From: Streptomyces acidiscabies
GTDB taxonomy: Bacteria > Actinomycetota > Actinomycetes > Streptomycetales > Streptomycetaceae
Reading direction: 5' to 3'
DNA: 64,000 nt
Assembly: GCF_020010905.1 (NCBI RefSeq)
Contig: NZ_JAGJBY010000001.1
Coordinates: forward strand, 1,818,001-1,882,000
Shown: in pieces, positions 35,715-44,086 of the stretch
How the letters are laid out: every line of letters starts with the position of its first letter
Position numbering within the stretch: the first letter of the stretch is position 1
The notes under the pieces: generated by a model
What the model was told of the DNA's origin: nothing
The model's database searches: none
Seen by the model: the letters and a program-made list of their open reading frames with translations, nothing else
Program-made: the position numbers and the translations under genes

Positions 35715-36206
35715 TCAGTCCTTCTTGAGGAATTCCTCCAGCGCCTCGACCACGAACCTGTGGTCCTCAAGCTGCGGAAGTCCCGAGACCGTCACGGACC
35801 CGATCACACCCACTCCCTCCACGGTGATCGGGAAAGAACCCCCGTGCGCCGCGTATTCGTCAGGGTCGAGACGGGACGACTCCTCGAAGGTCGTCCCCTT
35901 CGCCCTGAATTCCGTGCCCACCAGATAGGAAGCGGAACCGTACCGCTCCACGACCCGGCGTTTCCGGGCGATCCAGGCGTCGTTGTCGGGGGACGAGCCG
36001 GGCAGCGCGGCATGGAAGAGCTGCTGTCCGGCGCGGTGGATGTCGATCGCCACGGGCGCCTCGCGCTCACGGGCCAATTCGACCAGGAGAGAACCCAGCG
36101 CCCAGGCGTCGTCATAAGTGAATTGCCGGAAGACCAGTCGCCGTTCCTGGGCTTTCAGCTCGTCGAGCGAAGGGGTGATTTCCAGGGCGGGGTTGTTGTT
36201 CACCAT
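35715..36206 (-). CDS. heme-degrading domain / UPF0303 family protein
   Basis: 163 residues from ATG 36206. It matches the UPF0303/GlcG-HbpS-like family: ALGSLLVELARE, PVAIDIHRAGQQLFHAALPG, RKRRVVERYGSASYLVG, and HGGSFPITVEGVGVIGSVTVSGL. Members bind small ligands, in some cases heme. The start shares one base with the stop of the oxidoreductase gene upstream (TGATG), so the pair is an operon controlled by the ROK operator at 37292. Confidence 0.85.
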   Translation of the reverse strand: MVNNNPALEITPSLDELKAQERRLVFRQFTYDDAWALGSLLVELAREREAPVAIDIHRAGQQLFHAALPGSSPDNDAWIARKRRVVERYGSASYLVGTEFRAKGTTFEESSRLDPDEYAAHGGSFPITVEGVGVIGSVTVSGLPQLEDHRFVVEALEEFLKKD

Positions 36207-37285
36207 CACAGGTTCACCGTCGATCCGTCTCGTGCCGAACGGCGGGCCGCCTCCAGGACGTCGAGAGCGGTGGCCGCCTCGGTGGCGGGCACCGGGTTCG
36301 GGCCGCCGCCGATCAGTGCCTCGGTCACCGCAGCGTAGTAGGCGGGGTAGTCCCCAGGTAGGGTCGGCACGGCCCGGCCGCCCCCGGTCACCGGCGACTC
36401 CCCGGAGCCGACCCGCCCCCACAGCTCCTCGGGCTCCACGCCCCACCCGGACCCCGGCCGCGCACCCTCCCGCAGCGCCGCCTCCTGCGGATCGAGCCCG
36501 TACTTCACGAACCCCGCCTTCGACCCCAACACCCGGAAACGCGGCCCCAGTTGAGCGGTCGTCGCGGACGCGTACAGATGGGTACGGACGCCGCTCACGT
36601 GCGTCAGGGCGATGAACGTGTCGTCATCGGTCTCGGCGCCGGGCCGACGGACGTCCGCCTCCGCGTACACGGACGCGACCGGACCGAACAGCACCAGCGC
36701 CTGGTCTACGAGGTGACTACCCAGGTCGTACAGCAGACCTCCGATCTCTGCCGGGTCGCCGGACTCGCGCCAGCCGCCCTTCGGCAGCGGACGCCAGCGC
36801 TCGAAGCGGGACTCGAACCGCCAGACGTCACCGAGCTCGCCGTCGGCGAGGAGCTTGCGGAGCGTGAGGAAGTCGTTGTCCCAGCGGCGGTTCTGGAAGA
36901 CGGACAGCAGCAGACCGCGCTCCTCGGCGAGCGCCGCCAGCGCGCGGGCCTCCGCCGCCGTCCCCGCGACCGGCTTGTCGACGACGACCGGCAGCCCCGC
37001 GTCGAGCGCGGCGGTCGCCAACGGGACGTGCGTCCTGTTCGGGGACGCGATCACCACCAGGTCCAACTCGCCCGCCCGCGCGAGGAGTTCGTCCGGCGTC
37101 GCCACGACCTCGGCGCCCGGGTGCTCGGCGCGCGCCTGCGCCTGGCGGTCCGGGTTCGAGGTGACGACCGTGTCGAGGGTCAGGCCCTTCGTCGTGTCGA
37201 TCAGCGGGGCATGGAAGACGGAACCCGCGAGGCCGTAGCCGATCAGGCCCACGCGGAGGGGGTTCGCAGCAGCGCCAGTACTCAT
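36206..37285 (-). CDS. Gfo/Idh/MocA family NAD(P)-dependent oxidoreductase
   Basis: 359 residues from ATG 37285. Rossmann motif GLIGYGLAGSVFHAPLI (about 13-29), the catalytic DKPVAGT (about 106) and YDLGSHLVDQALVLFG in the C-terminal domain. Family members oxidise sugars or inositol derivatives. The start codon lies 7 bp from the inverted repeat 37292-37318, shared with the divergent ROK gene. This makes it the probable main target of that regulator and points to a sugar substrate. Confidence 0.9.
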   Translation of the reverse strand: MSTGAAANPLRVGLIGYGLAGSVFHAPLIDTTKGLTLDTVVTSNPDRQAQARAEHPGAEVVATPDELLARAGELDLVVIASPNRTHVPLATAALDAGLPVVVDKPVAGTAAEARALAALAEERGLLLSVFQNRRWDNDFLTLRKLLADGELGDVWRFESRFERWRPLPKGGWRESGDPAEIGGLLYDLGSHLVDQALVLFGPVASVYAEADVRRPGAETDDDTFIALTHVSGVRTHLYASATTAQLGPRFRVLGSKAGFVKYGLDPQEAALREGARPGSGWGVEPEELWGRVGSGESPVTGGGRAVPTLPGDYPAYYAAVTEALIGGGPNPVPATEAATALDVLEAARRSARDGSTVNL

Positions 37286-37291
37286 GCCGTC

Positions 37292-37318
37292 CACTTTGGC
37301 AACGCTGTTGCCAAAGTG
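37292..37318. promoter_or_regulatory. ROK-regulator operator: perfect 12-bp-arm inverted repeat
   Basis: CACTTTGGCAAC (37292-37303), spacer GCT, GTTGCCAAAGTG (37307-37318). It fills the 56-bp gap between the divergent oxidoreductase (ATG 37285) and ROK regulator (GTG 37342). Binding here would block both promoters. Confidence 0.85.
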
Positions 37319-37341
37319 CAAGCGCGGGCGAGAATGGAGCC

Positions 37342-38409
37342 GTGAACAGGACGAACGACCCGGGGCGTACGACGGGCACCAACCTCCTCGCCGTGCGCGG
37401 GCACAACACCGCGCTCGTGCTCGACCTGCTGCGCACGGCTGGCGCCGACGGGATCAGCCGCCTCGAACTCGCCGAGCGCACCGGGCTCACCCCCCAGGCC
37501 GTCAGCAAGATCACCGCACGGCTGCGGGAGGAGGGCCTCGCGGCGGAGGCCGGCCGCCGCGCCTCCACCGGCGGCAAGCCCCGCACTGTCCTGCGGCTCG
37601 TCCCCGAGGCGGGCCACGCCGTGGGGGTACACCTCGACCGGGACGAGCTGCGCGTGGTCCTTGTCCGGCTGGACGGGCGGGTCGTCGCCGAACGGCGTAC
37701 CCCGCTGGATCTGGGGGCGGGTACCTCCGAGGTCGTAGACGGTCTAGTACGTGAGGTGCGGGGGTTGCTCGCGGAGGGGGTCGTAGGACTTCTGGGGGTG
37801 GGGGCAGCTCTGCCGGGGCCGCTGGACCATACGTACGGGGTACTCGGCCGCGTCACCGGCTTTCCCGACTGGGACGGCTTCCCCCTGCGCGACGTCCTCG
37901 CCCGCGAACTCGGCGTCCCTGTCGTCGTCGACAAGGACACCAACGCCGCCGCCCTCGGCCTCGCCGTCGCGGGCGAGGGCGGCTCCTTCGCCTACCTCCA
38001 CCTCGGCACCGGCCTCGGCGCGGGGCTCGTCATCGCCGGCACGGTCCACCGGGGCGCGCGCACGGGCGCCGGCGAGTTCGGCCACCAGGTGATCCTCCTC
38101 GACGGCCCGCCCTGCCCCTGCGGAAAGTCCGGCTGCGTCGAGGCACTGTGCCTCGCCGCCCTCGACCGCGAGAACCCGGAGGAGGCGGCCCGGGTACTGG
38201 GCGTGGGCGCCGCGAACCTCGTCGGCCTCTTGGACATCGACCAGGTCCTGCTCGGCGGACGCCGGATCGAACAGACACCGGAGGTGTTCGTGCGAGGGGT
38301 TTCCACAGAGGTGGGGGAGGTGCCGGTGCGGGTCGCTGACGGCGGGGTGTGGGGGGTTGCGGTGGGGGCGGCGCAGCTGTGGTTGGGGGAGGTGTTCGGG
38401 AGGGGGTAG
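37342..38409 (+). CDS. ROK family transcriptional regulator
   Basis: 355 residues from GTG 37342. Winged HTH at about residues 20-80 (ISRLELAERTGLTPQAVSKI). The ROK sugar-kinase-like domain follows with GVGAALPGPLD, DKDTNAAALG, YLHLGTGLGAGLV and the zinc-binding CPCGKSGCVEALC (about 254-266). ROK regulators release DNA on binding a sugar or sugar phosphate. The divergent operon it faces encodes a sugar-type oxidoreductase and a ligand-binding protein. Confidence 0.92.
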   Translation: MNRTNDPGRTTGTNLLAVRGHNTALVLDLLRTAGADGISRLELAERTGLTPQAVSKITARLREEGLAAEAGRRASTGGKPRTVLRLVPEAGHAVGVHLDRDELRVVLVRLDGRVVAERRTPLDLGAGTSEVVDGLVREVRGLLAEGVVGLLGVGAALPGPLDHTYGVLGRVTGFPDWDGFPLRDVLARELGVPVVVDKDTNAAALGLAVAGEGGSFAYLHLGTGLGAGLVIAGTVHRGARTGAGEFGHQVILLDGPPCPCGKSGCVEALCLAALDRENPEEAARVLGVGAANLVGLLDIDQVLLGGRRIEQTPEVFVRGVSTEVGEVPVRVADGGVWGVAVGAAQLWLGEVFGRG

Positions 38410-38569
38410 GACTTGCGAGGGACGGCGGGTGCGGCGGGGGAGGGGGCCGTAGCTCCGGAGGGGTAGACGGTTAATACCTACGGCGTCTTGCGGCCGTACG
38501 CGGTTGGTCCCGCGACGTCCCGCAGTTGTACCCCGCTAATACCCACGCCGCCCCCACACCCGTACGCGC

Positions 38570-38590
38570 CTCATATGTACGTCATATGAG
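38570..38590. promoter_or_regulatory. 21-bp palindrome upstream of the LAGTG surface protein
   Basis: CTCATATG (38570-38577), TACGT, CATATGAG (38583-38590). Perfect 8-bp arms in unusually AT-rich sequence, about 70 bp before the surface-protein start. It is likely a regulator site. The surrounding gap 38410-38661 holds no gene. Confidence 0.6.
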
Positions 38591-38661
38591 CTGAACGGGC
38601 GGACTCCGGCACCCCACCGGAGCGGCGCCCCCTTGAACCCGGCGCCCTCCGGCAGGCTCAC

Positions 38662-39477
38662 GTGACCATGCGACCCTGCCTGTCCCACGCCCGCCGACTC
38701 GCCGGGGCAGCCCTCGGCCCCGCCCTCCTCGGCCAAGCCCTCCTGTGCGTCCCCGCCGCTGCCCTCGCCCTAGCCCCCGCCACCCTCCCCGCGCCCGCCG
38801 CCGAAGCACCCGCCTGTGCCACCCCCGAAGCCCGGGACTTCCCGCTCACCGCCCGGCTGCGAGGTGGACCTGAGAGCTACGAGTCCGGGGGCGGGTACGG
38901 AGTCTGGTACCTGGACCTCGTGAACAGCACCGGGCGGGACTGTGCCGGGGTGCACCCCGTGGTCGTACTGGTCGACGGGCGGCGGGAGTTGAAGGCGGGC
39001 CAGGTCCATCTGGAGTTCTACGACGGTGAGCGCCCCCGCGCGGTCCAGTTCGAGGAGACGGACGCGGATGAGCTGGTCGGGCCGTTCGGCGAGGGGGACG
39101 CGGGCGCCGGGGGCGACGGCTTCGCCGGGTTCTCCGTCCCCGCGCACCGCACCCTCACCGTGAAGCTCCGCCTCTCGTTCACCTCCGACGCCGTCGCCGA
39201 CGACGTCACCGCCCACGCGGCCGTCGTCCAGCGCCGGGGGGGCGACGGGGAGTGGGTCGGCCAGTCCGACGCTTACCGGTTCACCGTCGAGGGGACGACC
39301 GGTTCCACCCCGGCCTCCACCTCCGTCCCGCAGAGGACGGGGGCGCGTACCGAGGAGGGCCGTGAACTCGCCGGTACGGGGGCCGGTCCGGTCGTCGTGG
39401 GGGTGGCGGCGGTCGCCGGTGGCCTTGTCGCGGCGGGGGCGGGACTGGTCGTCGTACGCCGGAGGCGCTACCGGTAA
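38662..39477 (+). CDS. cell-wall-anchored surface protein (LAGTG sortase E substrate)
   Basis: 271 residues from GTG 38662 (ATG 38668 equally possible). A signal peptide (hydrophobic to about residue 47) precedes a beta-rich domain (about 50-215: YGVWYLDLVNSTGRDC, LTVKLRLSF), then a Thr/Ser linker, LAGTG (about 240), a hydrophobic segment and RRRRYR. This is the layout of class E sortase substrates. Two Cys (about 52 and 92) may form a disulfide. No enzymatic domain is recognised. Confidence 0.82.
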   Translation: MTMRPCLSHARRLAGAALGPALLGQALLCVPAAALALAPATLPAPAAEAPACATPEARDFPLTARLRGGPESYESGGGYGVWYLDLVNSTGRDCAGVHPVVVLVDGRRELKAGQVHLEFYDGERPRAVQFEETDADELVGPFGEGDAGAGGDGFAGFSVPAHRTLTVKLRLSFTSDAVADDVTAHAAVVQRRGGDGEWVGQSDAYRFTVEGTTGSTPASTSVPQRTGARTEEGRELAGTGAGPVVVGVAAVAGGLVAAGAGLVVVRRRRYR

Positions 39478-39724
39478 GGGGGCCGACGCGTCGTACCGTA
39501 CGGCCGTCCCTCCCCGGTACTACGGGTCACCCCCTACCCCTCAAGTACCCCCTACCTCCGAGCCCTCGGCCCTCACCCCCATCCCCCTCAAGTCCCCCAC
39601 CCCGTAACCCACCGGCCATCCCCAGAAAATCCACCCATTCCCTCAAGATCCGACCTGTGCTTAGGGTGGGCCCGAGGACGTACTCACGGTGCGTTCGCGT
39701 ACGGCACGGCAGGAGACCCCGCAC

Positions 39725-40504
39725 ATGGCAGACCCCAAGCCCATCGAGTCGTGGCTCACCGACATGGACGGTGTGCTGATTCACGAGGGTGTCCCGATCC
39801 CGGGGGCCGACGCGTTCCTGAAGAAGCTGCGGGAGTCGGGCAAGCCGTTCCTGGTGCTGACGAACAACTCGATCTACACGCCCCGCGACCTGCACGCCCG
39901 GCTGCGGCGGATGGGCCTGGACGTGCCGGTCGACAACATCTGGACCTCGGCGCTCGCGACCGCGAAGTTCCTGGACGACCAGCGGCCGGGCGGCACGGCG
40001 TACGTGATCGGCGAGGCCGGTCTGACGACCGCGCTGCACGACATCGGGTACGTGCTGACCGACCACGAGCCGGACTACGTCGTCCTCGGCGAGACCCGGA
40101 CATATTCCTTCGAGGCGATGACGAAGGCGGTCCGGCTGATCAACGACGGCGCCCGGTTCATCTGCACCAACCCGGATGAGACCGGTCCCTCCACAGAGGG
40201 ACCCCTCCCCGCGACCGGTGCCGTGGCCGCGCTGATCACGAAGGCGACCGGCAAGCAGCCGTACTTCGCGGGCAAGCCGAACCCCCTGATGATGCGGACC
40301 GGGCTGAACGCGATCGGCGCGCACTCCGAGAGCAGCGCGATGATCGGCGACCGGATGGACACCGACGTCCTGGCCGGCATCGAGGCGGGCATGAAGACGT
40401 ACCTGGTCCTCACGGGGCTCACCCGGCCCGAGCAGGTGGAGAACTTCCCGTACCGCCCGTCCAGGATCGTCGACTCGATCGCCGACCTCGTCGAACGGAT
40501 CTGA
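39725..40504 (+). CDS. HAD-IIA family phosphatase (NagD-like)
   Basis: 259 residues from ATG 39725. HAD motif I WLTDMDGVLIH (residues about 10-20), motif II VLTNNS, motif III GKPNPLM and motif IV MIGDRMDTDVLAGIEAG. The cap lies between motifs II and III, as in type IIA. NagD-like enzymes dephosphorylate nucleotides or sugar phosphates. A hairpin follows the stop codon. Confidence 0.9.
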   Translation: MADPKPIESWLTDMDGVLIHEGVPIPGADAFLKKLRESGKPFLVLTNNSIYTPRDLHARLRRMGLDVPVDNIWTSALATAKFLDDQRPGGTAYVIGEAGLTTALHDIGYVLTDHEPDYVVLGETRTYSFEAMTKAVRLINDGARFICTNPDETGPSTEGPLPATGAVAALITKATGKQPYFAGKPNPLMMRTGLNAIGAHSESSAMIGDRMDTDVLAGIEAGMKTYLVLTGLTRPEQVENFPYRPSRIVDSIADLVERI

Positions 40505-40516
40505 ACCACCCCGGCG

Positions 40517-40539
40517 CCCGGAACGCCGCCGCTTCCGGG
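40517..40539 (+). terminator. hairpin after the HAD phosphatase gene
   Basis: CCCGGAA (40517-40523) and TTCCGGG (40533-40539) with a 9-base loop, 13 bp after the stop. There is no U-run, which is usual for Streptomyces terminators. Confidence 0.5.
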
Positions 40540-40622
40540 ACACCCCGGCCCCCCTCGTGACCCCCACCCGTACGGAGTAGCCCACCCCTACTGAGGGTGC
40601 AGGAGCCGCCCCCGTGAGGGAG

Positions 40623-40640
40623 CCTCCAGTTATCTGGAGG
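40623..40640 (+). promoter_or_regulatory. hairpin sequestering the ribosome-binding site of the sortase operon
   Basis: CCTCCAG (40623-40629), loop TTAT, CTGGAGG (40634-40640). The 3' arm contains the GGAGG Shine-Dalgarno sequence of the gene starting at 40648, 7 bp on. Perfect pairing would block translation unless opened by a protein or by temperature. Confidence 0.6.
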
Positions 40641-40647
40641 TTTCGCG

Positions 40648-41376
40648 ATGGGTTCACCCCGCTTCACACTCTGTACCGGCGTGCTGGCCGCCGCCCTGGC
40701 TCTCGCCCCGGTCGTACCTGCGGCGTACGCGGCGTACGCGGCGGACGGAGACCGGGGCGTCTCGGTGGTCCCGTCGACGCCCGTGGCCGGCGGCGAAGTA
40801 GCTCTCAAGGTCAGTGGTTGCACAGGGAAGACGGCGAAGGCGGTGTCCGGCGCCTTCGTCTCGGATGCCCGCCTGATCGGCGCCGACGGCACCCTCGTCG
40901 GTGAGACGAAGATCCGCTCGACGACCGAGCCGGGCGCGTACGCCGTGACGATCACCTGCGCGGACATCGAGATCAAGGGCAGCATCACGGTCGCGGGCCC
41001 CGGCGCGACGCCGCACGCGACCCCGGTGGCCCCGGTCCACGCGGGCGGCGGAGGAGCGGCGGACCTGCTCGCGAACCGGGTGGAGACGCGGGTGGAGAAC
41101 CCGGCGGAAACCCGGCCCCACCCCCAGACCCTGGCCCAGCCCCGAGCCACCGCCCCCAACACCGCGCACGCCGTCACCGGCCTCACCCTCGCGGGCCTCG
41201 CCGCCCTCGCGGTACTGGCCCTCAGGGGGGTCCTCCGCAGACGCGGAGCCACCGCGGCCACCGCGACCGGCCTCACCTCCACCCCCGTACCCACCGAAAC
41301 CCTCACCCCCGTCACCCCTACCCCCGTACCCGGCGTCACCCCCACACCCCCCGACACCACCCCCCGAAAGCCCTGA
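40648..41376 (+). CDS. secreted/membrane protein encoded with the class F sortase
   Basis: 242 residues from ATG 40648. Signal peptide to about residue 32 (ALAPVVPAAYAAYA). A beta-rich domain of about 90 residues (VVPSTPVAGGEVALKVSGC, YAVTITC) with two Cys follows, then a Pro/Thr linker, one membrane segment (about 177-195) and a Thr/Pro tail. No LAXTG or LPXTG motif is visible, although the sortase gene follows after 3 bp. It may be the sortase's partner rather than a classical substrate. Confidence 0.72.
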   Translation: MGSPRFTLCTGVLAAALALAPVVPAAYAAYAADGDRGVSVVPSTPVAGGEVALKVSGCTGKTAKAVSGAFVSDARLIGADGTLVGETKIRSTTEPGAYAVTITCADIEIKGSITVAGPGATPHATPVAPVHAGGGGAADLLANRVETRVENPAETRPHPQTLAQPRATAPNTAHAVTGLTLAGLAALAVLALRGVLRRRGATAATATGLTSTPVPTETLTPVTPTPVPGVTPTPPDTTPRKP

Positions 41377-41379
41377 CCG

Positions 41380-42045
41380 GTGTCCGACCACCCTCGCGCC
41401 TCCCACCCCACCCGCCTCCTCACCGGCCTCGCTTGGGCGCTCCTCCTCCTGGGCCTCTGGCTGTGGGGACGCGAAGTCACCGAGGTCCCCGGCGGGATAT
41501 CCGCCCCCACAACGGGCGACATAGCGGCGGTGGGACGCCCGCCGGAGCAGCAACTCCCGCCCGCCGCACGCCCGTTGACCAAGGCCCTCCCGCAGCGCAT
41601 CGACATCCCCGAACTCGGCGTCCAGGCCCCCGTGGTGGCCCGCGGCCTCGACACGAGCGGCGCGATCGACCCGCCGCCCTACGACCAGGCCGGCGTCGTC
41701 GGCTGGTACGCGGCCGGTGTCACCCCCGGCGCACGCGGCACCGCGCTGCTGGTGGGGCACGTCGACACCGAGACCCGCCCGGCCGTCTTCTACAAGCTCA
41801 GCACGGTGAAGGCGGGCGAGACGATCCGCGTGGTGCGCGGCGACGGAAAGGTCGCCGAGTTCACGGTGGACGACGTGGAGGTCGTCCGGCGCGACCGCTT
41901 CGACGCCCAACGGGCGTATGGCACAAGGGAGTCCGGGCGCGCGGAGCTACGGCTGATCACCTGCGGCGGCACCTTCGACCGGGTCAGCCGCAGCTACACG
42001 GCGAACGTGATCGTCTCCGCGTACCTCACGGGCGCGGGATCCTGA
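41380..42045 (+). CDS. class F sortase
   Basis: 221 residues from GTG 41380. One N-terminal membrane segment (about 14-30) is followed by the sortase domain: IDIPELGVQAPVVARGL, the catalytic His in LLVGHVDTE, the Cys in LRLITCGGTFD and the Arg in VSRSYTANVIV. Class F sortases are widespread in actinobacteria; substrates are poorly known. Tight coupling with the preceding exported protein suggests a dedicated pair. Confidence 0.88.
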   Translation: MSDHPRASHPTRLLTGLAWALLLLGLWLWGREVTEVPGGISAPTTGDIAAVGRPPEQQLPPAARPLTKALPQRIDIPELGVQAPVVARGLDTSGAIDPPPYDQAGVVGWYAAGVTPGARGTALLVGHVDTETRPAVFYKLSTVKAGETIRVVRGDGKVAEFTVDDVEVVRRDRFDAQRAYGTRESGRAELRLITCGGTFDRVSRSYTANVIVSAYLTGAGS

Positions 42046-42413
42046 ACTCCCGTACCCGGCAAGGGAGTACACCTGTCCCGGCCGGCGGCCCGCTCCCCCG
42101 AAACCGCCGACCGGGCAGGTCCTCGACCGCGCGCGCACGGGCTGCGGGAGAAACCCGGCGACCGGCGCGGGAGGCTCGTGGAAACCTCGGTGGGTTTGTG
42201 GCCGACCGGGGGCTGGGGCCGTCCGAGAAGAGTAACTGAGCGGCACCGCAAGGCTGTAGAGCCGGGGAGACCGAGGTGTCCGAGAAAAACTGTAGAACGG
42301 ATCAGGGCCCGGAGCCTAGGTTCTTTTGACGCCAAGTCCCGAGGCTGTGACTAACCGTCACCCCCGTCGCCGGCCAGCATGATCCCGCGCTCCCCTGACA
42401 GCACGGGAACGCG
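42046..42413. other. gap between class F sortase and tRNA-Lys, no gene
   Basis: About 370 bp. Just after the sortase stop, CTCCC and GGGAG arms (about 42047-42072) suggest a weak terminator. A small inverted repeat GTGAC-TAACC-GTCAC lies at 42347-42361. I see no coding sequence or recognisable RNA. Confidence 0.5.
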
Positions 42414-42441
42414 AAAAAGCCCCCCGATCACTCGGGAGGCT
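42414..42441 (-). terminator. rho-independent terminator of tRNA-Lys copy 1
   Basis: On the minus strand AGCCTCCCGA pairs with TCGGGGGGCT (42418-42441) around a 4-base loop and is followed by a run of T (42414-42418). It lies 12 bp beyond the tRNA 3' end. Confidence 0.8.
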
Positions 42442-42452
42442 TCTCCGGTCTG

Positions 42453-42526
42453 TGCGCCGCCAGGGACTCGAACCCCGGACCCGCTGATTAAGAGTCAGCT
42501 GCTCTAACCAACTGAGCTAGCGGCGC
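42453..42526 (-). tRNA. tRNA-Lys (CTT), copy 1
   Basis: 74 bases on the minus strand, beginning GCGCCGCTAGCTCAGTTGG. Acceptor GCGCCGC pairs with GCGGCGC. The anticodon arm GCTGA-CTCTTAA-TCAGC gives CTT, and the T-arm has TTCGAGT. CCA is not encoded. Identical to the genes at 47593 and 56673. Confidence 0.95.
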
Positions 42527-42711
42527 CTGCTGACGGCGTAACTCTACAGGACCCCCGAGGGTGATCCCGACCGCCCGAACGTCTGGTCGAACACCGGAGT
42601 GCTACCCGGGTACATCATTCGGACCGTCAACATGCGAGCCCGGGCGACAGTTGAGAAGCTGGCGAATGTGCATGGAAGTGGATATGTCTGGCGGAGTGTG
42701 AGGGGCGTCTC

Positions 42712-44013
42712 ATGGAGACTCCGGTATTCGAGGAGATCGATCCCGCGAACGACTGCGGCTGCACCGGCTGCGTACGCCGCAGACTGAGCGGCTCCGGCCG
42801 CCCGGCGCTCGCCGTCACCCCCCGCGCGGTGATCGTCGTGGCCACCGCGTCGGCCGCCACCGCGGCCCTCGGCGCCGCGCACGCGCCCCCCGCCCAGGCC
42901 GCGCCCCAGAGCCCCGCCCGCGCCGTTCCCGCAGATGGCGAGCCCGAGACCCCCCAGGGCGGCTCGGCCCCGCTGCACGGCCCGCCCGGCCGCCCGGCGA
43001 CCCCGGTGAAGGCCCCGGCCACCACCCGCGCCGACATCATCCGGCGCGCGAAGACGTGGGTCGCCACGAAAGTGCCGTACAGCATGACCGCGTACTGGTC
43101 GGACGGCTACCGGCAGGACTGCTCCGGGTTCGTCTCGATGGCCTGGAACCTCCCCGGCAACGAGTGGACGGGCACCCTCGACCGCTACGGCGTCCGTATC
43201 GCCAAGGAGGACCTCCAGCCCGGCGACATCCTCCTGTTCCACAACCCGGTCGACCCCCAGAAGGGATCCCATGTGGTGATCTTCGGCGGCTGGACGGACT
43301 ACACCCACAGCTACTACATCGCGTACGAGCAGACCCGCCCCGGCACCCGCCGCCAGGCCACCCCCTACGCCTACTGGACCCACTCCGACCGGTACGTCGC
43401 CTACCGGTACTCAGGAGTGACGGGTCCTACGGGTACGGGGGGCGCCCAGACCGATGGCACCACCCCCTTCCCGGGGCGCGCCCACTTCGGCCCCGGCGCG
43501 AACAACACCCACGTCACGGCGCTCGGACAGATGCTCGTCGAACGCGGGGCGAAACGTTTCTACGCGACGGGTCCCGGCCCCCGCTGGTCCGACGCCGACC
43601 GGCGCGCCACCCAGGCCTTCCAGCAGGCCCAGGGCTGGCGGGGCACCGACGCGGACGGCATCCCCGGCCCCGACACCTGGGCCCTGCTGATCACTGGCAA
43701 GGGCCGCGACATCGTCACCGGCACCCCCGGCCCGCCCGCCCACGCGGCCGGCCCGCCCGCCCACGCGGCCGGCGCGCCCGCCTTCCCGGGGCGCGCGTAC
43801 TTCCGGCCGGGCGCCGAGAACACGTACGTCACCCTGCTGGGCGAACAGTTCGTACGCAAGGGGTACGGGCGGTACTACGGCACCGGACCCACCCCCCGCT
43901 GGGGTGACGCCGACCGGCGTGCCGTCGAGGCGTTCCAGCGCGCCCAGGGCTGGCGGGGCGCTGCCGCCGACGGCTATCCCGGCCCCGAGACCTGGAGGCG
44001 CCTCTTCTCCTGA
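42712..44013 (+). CDS. exported NlpC/P60-like hydrolase with duplicated peptidoglycan-binding domain
   Basis: 433 residues from ATG 42712. The N-terminus carries CGCTGC and a hydrophobic export signal (about 35-60). The NlpC/P60-like domain (about 105-235) has the catalytic Cys in QDCSGFVSMAW and His in GSHVVIFGGW. Two homologous modules of about 75 residues follow, each with FPGRA.F.PGA.NT.VT.LG, a WxDADRRA stretch and AFQ.AQGWRG, ending PGP.TW. They are joined by a repeated GPPAHAA linker. The modules are typical Streptomyces peptidoglycan-binding units. Likely role: cell-wall remodelling or lysis. Confidence 0.85.
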   Translation: METPVFEEIDPANDCGCTGCVRRRLSGSGRPALAVTPRAVIVVATASAATAALGAAHAPPAQAAPQSPARAVPADGEPETPQGGSAPLHGPPGRPATPVKAPATTRADIIRRAKTWVATKVPYSMTAYWSDGYRQDCSGFVSMAWNLPGNEWTGTLDRYGVRIAKEDLQPGDILLFHNPVDPQKGSHVVIFGGWTDYTHSYYIAYEQTRPGTRRQATPYAYWTHSDRYVAYRYSGVTGPTGTGGAQTDGTTPFPGRAHFGPGANNTHVTALGQMLVERGAKRFYATGPGPRWSDADRRATQAFQQAQGWRGTDADGIPGPDTWALLITGKGRDIVTGTPGPPAHAAGPPAHAAGAPAFPGRAYFRPGAENTYVTLLGEQFVRKGYGRYYGTGPTPRWGDADRRAVEAFQRAQGWRGAAADGYPGPETWRRLFS

Positions 44014-44086
44014 CCCTGTCGTGGGCGCGGATGCCGCGCGGACCGCAGAAACGTTGACGCATCTGGCGCGGAGGCTGGAGGCAGAC

